Source: an uncultured Bacteroidia bacterium
GTDB taxonomy: Bacteria > Bacteroidota > Bacteroidia > Bacteroidales > UBA932
NCBI GenBank assembly: GCA_902788095.1
Contig: CADAIT010000017.1
Location: 1 to 52,738, forward strand
DNA: 52,738 nt
Reading direction: 5' to 3'
The position numbers were made by a program, and so were the translations under genes. Below are positions 52,633 to 52,738 of this stretch, one piece after another. Numbering within the stretch: position 1 is the first letter of the stretch; each line of letters starts with the position of its first letter. Under the pieces are notes generated by a model. It saw only the letters and a program-made list of their open reading frames with translations. It was not told the DNA's origin and made no database searches.

Positions 52633-52738
52633 GTCCCTCCCCCCGAGGGGAGGGGTTTCGGGAGGGGGTAACGTAAAATAGTCCCTGGACCCGCAGGGTC
52701 CCTCCCCCGAGGGGAGGGGTTTCGGGAGGGGGTAACGT
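52633..52738. repeat. Family 3 G/C-rich direct repeats at the right edge
   Basis: Two copies (52633-52674 and 52698-52738) of a 41-42 bp unit, starting GTCCCTCCCCC, continuing CGAGGGGAGGGG, TTTCGGGAGGGGG and ending TAACGT. They differ by one C. Between them is the small palindrome GTCCCTGGACCCGCAGG. The array may continue past the window edge. A shorter relative lies at 20440-20468. Confidence 0.85.

Overview
The window reads as the chromosome of a GC-rich member of the order Bacteroidales. The evidence is the recurring Bacteroidetes -7 promoter element TAnnTTTG, mostly without Shine-Dalgarno sites; an ATP synthase operon that starts with the beta subunit; and lineage-typical families (DUF4271, DUF4493, PCMD, DUF2723, a PG0541-type transporter-associated protein, and a short epsilon subunit). 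Family or genus cannot be fixed from this sequence alone. I see no tRNA, rRNA, CRISPR array, prophage or transposase gene.

Layout. 1-2458: ribosomal protein S9, then S2 and EF-Ts, closed by a clear terminator. 2459-5116: a repeat-bearing gap, a fused S51-peptidase/ATP-grasp protein and a small lipoprotein. 5176-11951: the complete F1Fo ATP synthase operon (beta, epsilon, a, c, b, delta, alpha, gamma). 11961-15000: a YitT membrane protein, a HAD phosphatase and an OPA-type MFS transporter. 15154-17873 (minus): a heavily expanded MATE exporter and RsgA. 18003-20402: a GH77 4-alpha-glucanotransferase with an apparent internal deletion. 20489-23491: SUI1/YciH, DUF4271, HemD, RnpA, YidD and UbiE in a tight run. 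23518-26402: a GNAT/acyl-adenylate-ligase fusion with a discrete acyl carrier protein. 26457-35499: an AraC regulator divergent from a five-gene surface-lipoprotein/outer-membrane operon (DUF4493, Fn3-like and PCMD modules plus a beta-barrel). 35557-38739: a DUF2723 membrane protein. 38862-42702: a methyltransferase, Pgk, a DEDDh exonuclease and Lgt. 42832-48890: a TolC/adaptor/RND efflux operon with its PG0541-type partner. 49209-52622: thioredoxin, a barrel protein, a LOG-family protein, a polyprenyl synthetase and a divergent DNA polymerase III delta-prime.

Two themes stand out. First, at least three families of short palindromic repeats are scattered through gaps and have also entered reading frames. 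One family sits in the atp operon at the atpC and atpG starts and inside atpB and atpG. Another, a stem with a constant 7-nt loop, occurs in four gaps and inside the MATE gene. A different palindromic insert expands the DUF2723 gene. Second, two long proteins look like in-frame fusions of formerly adjacent genes: S51 peptidase + ATP-grasp ligase, and GNAT + acyl-AMP ligase next to an ACP. The best candidates for undescribed biology are the GNAT-ligase/ACP module, the S51/ATP-grasp fusion and the AraC-linked PCMD lipoprotein operon.
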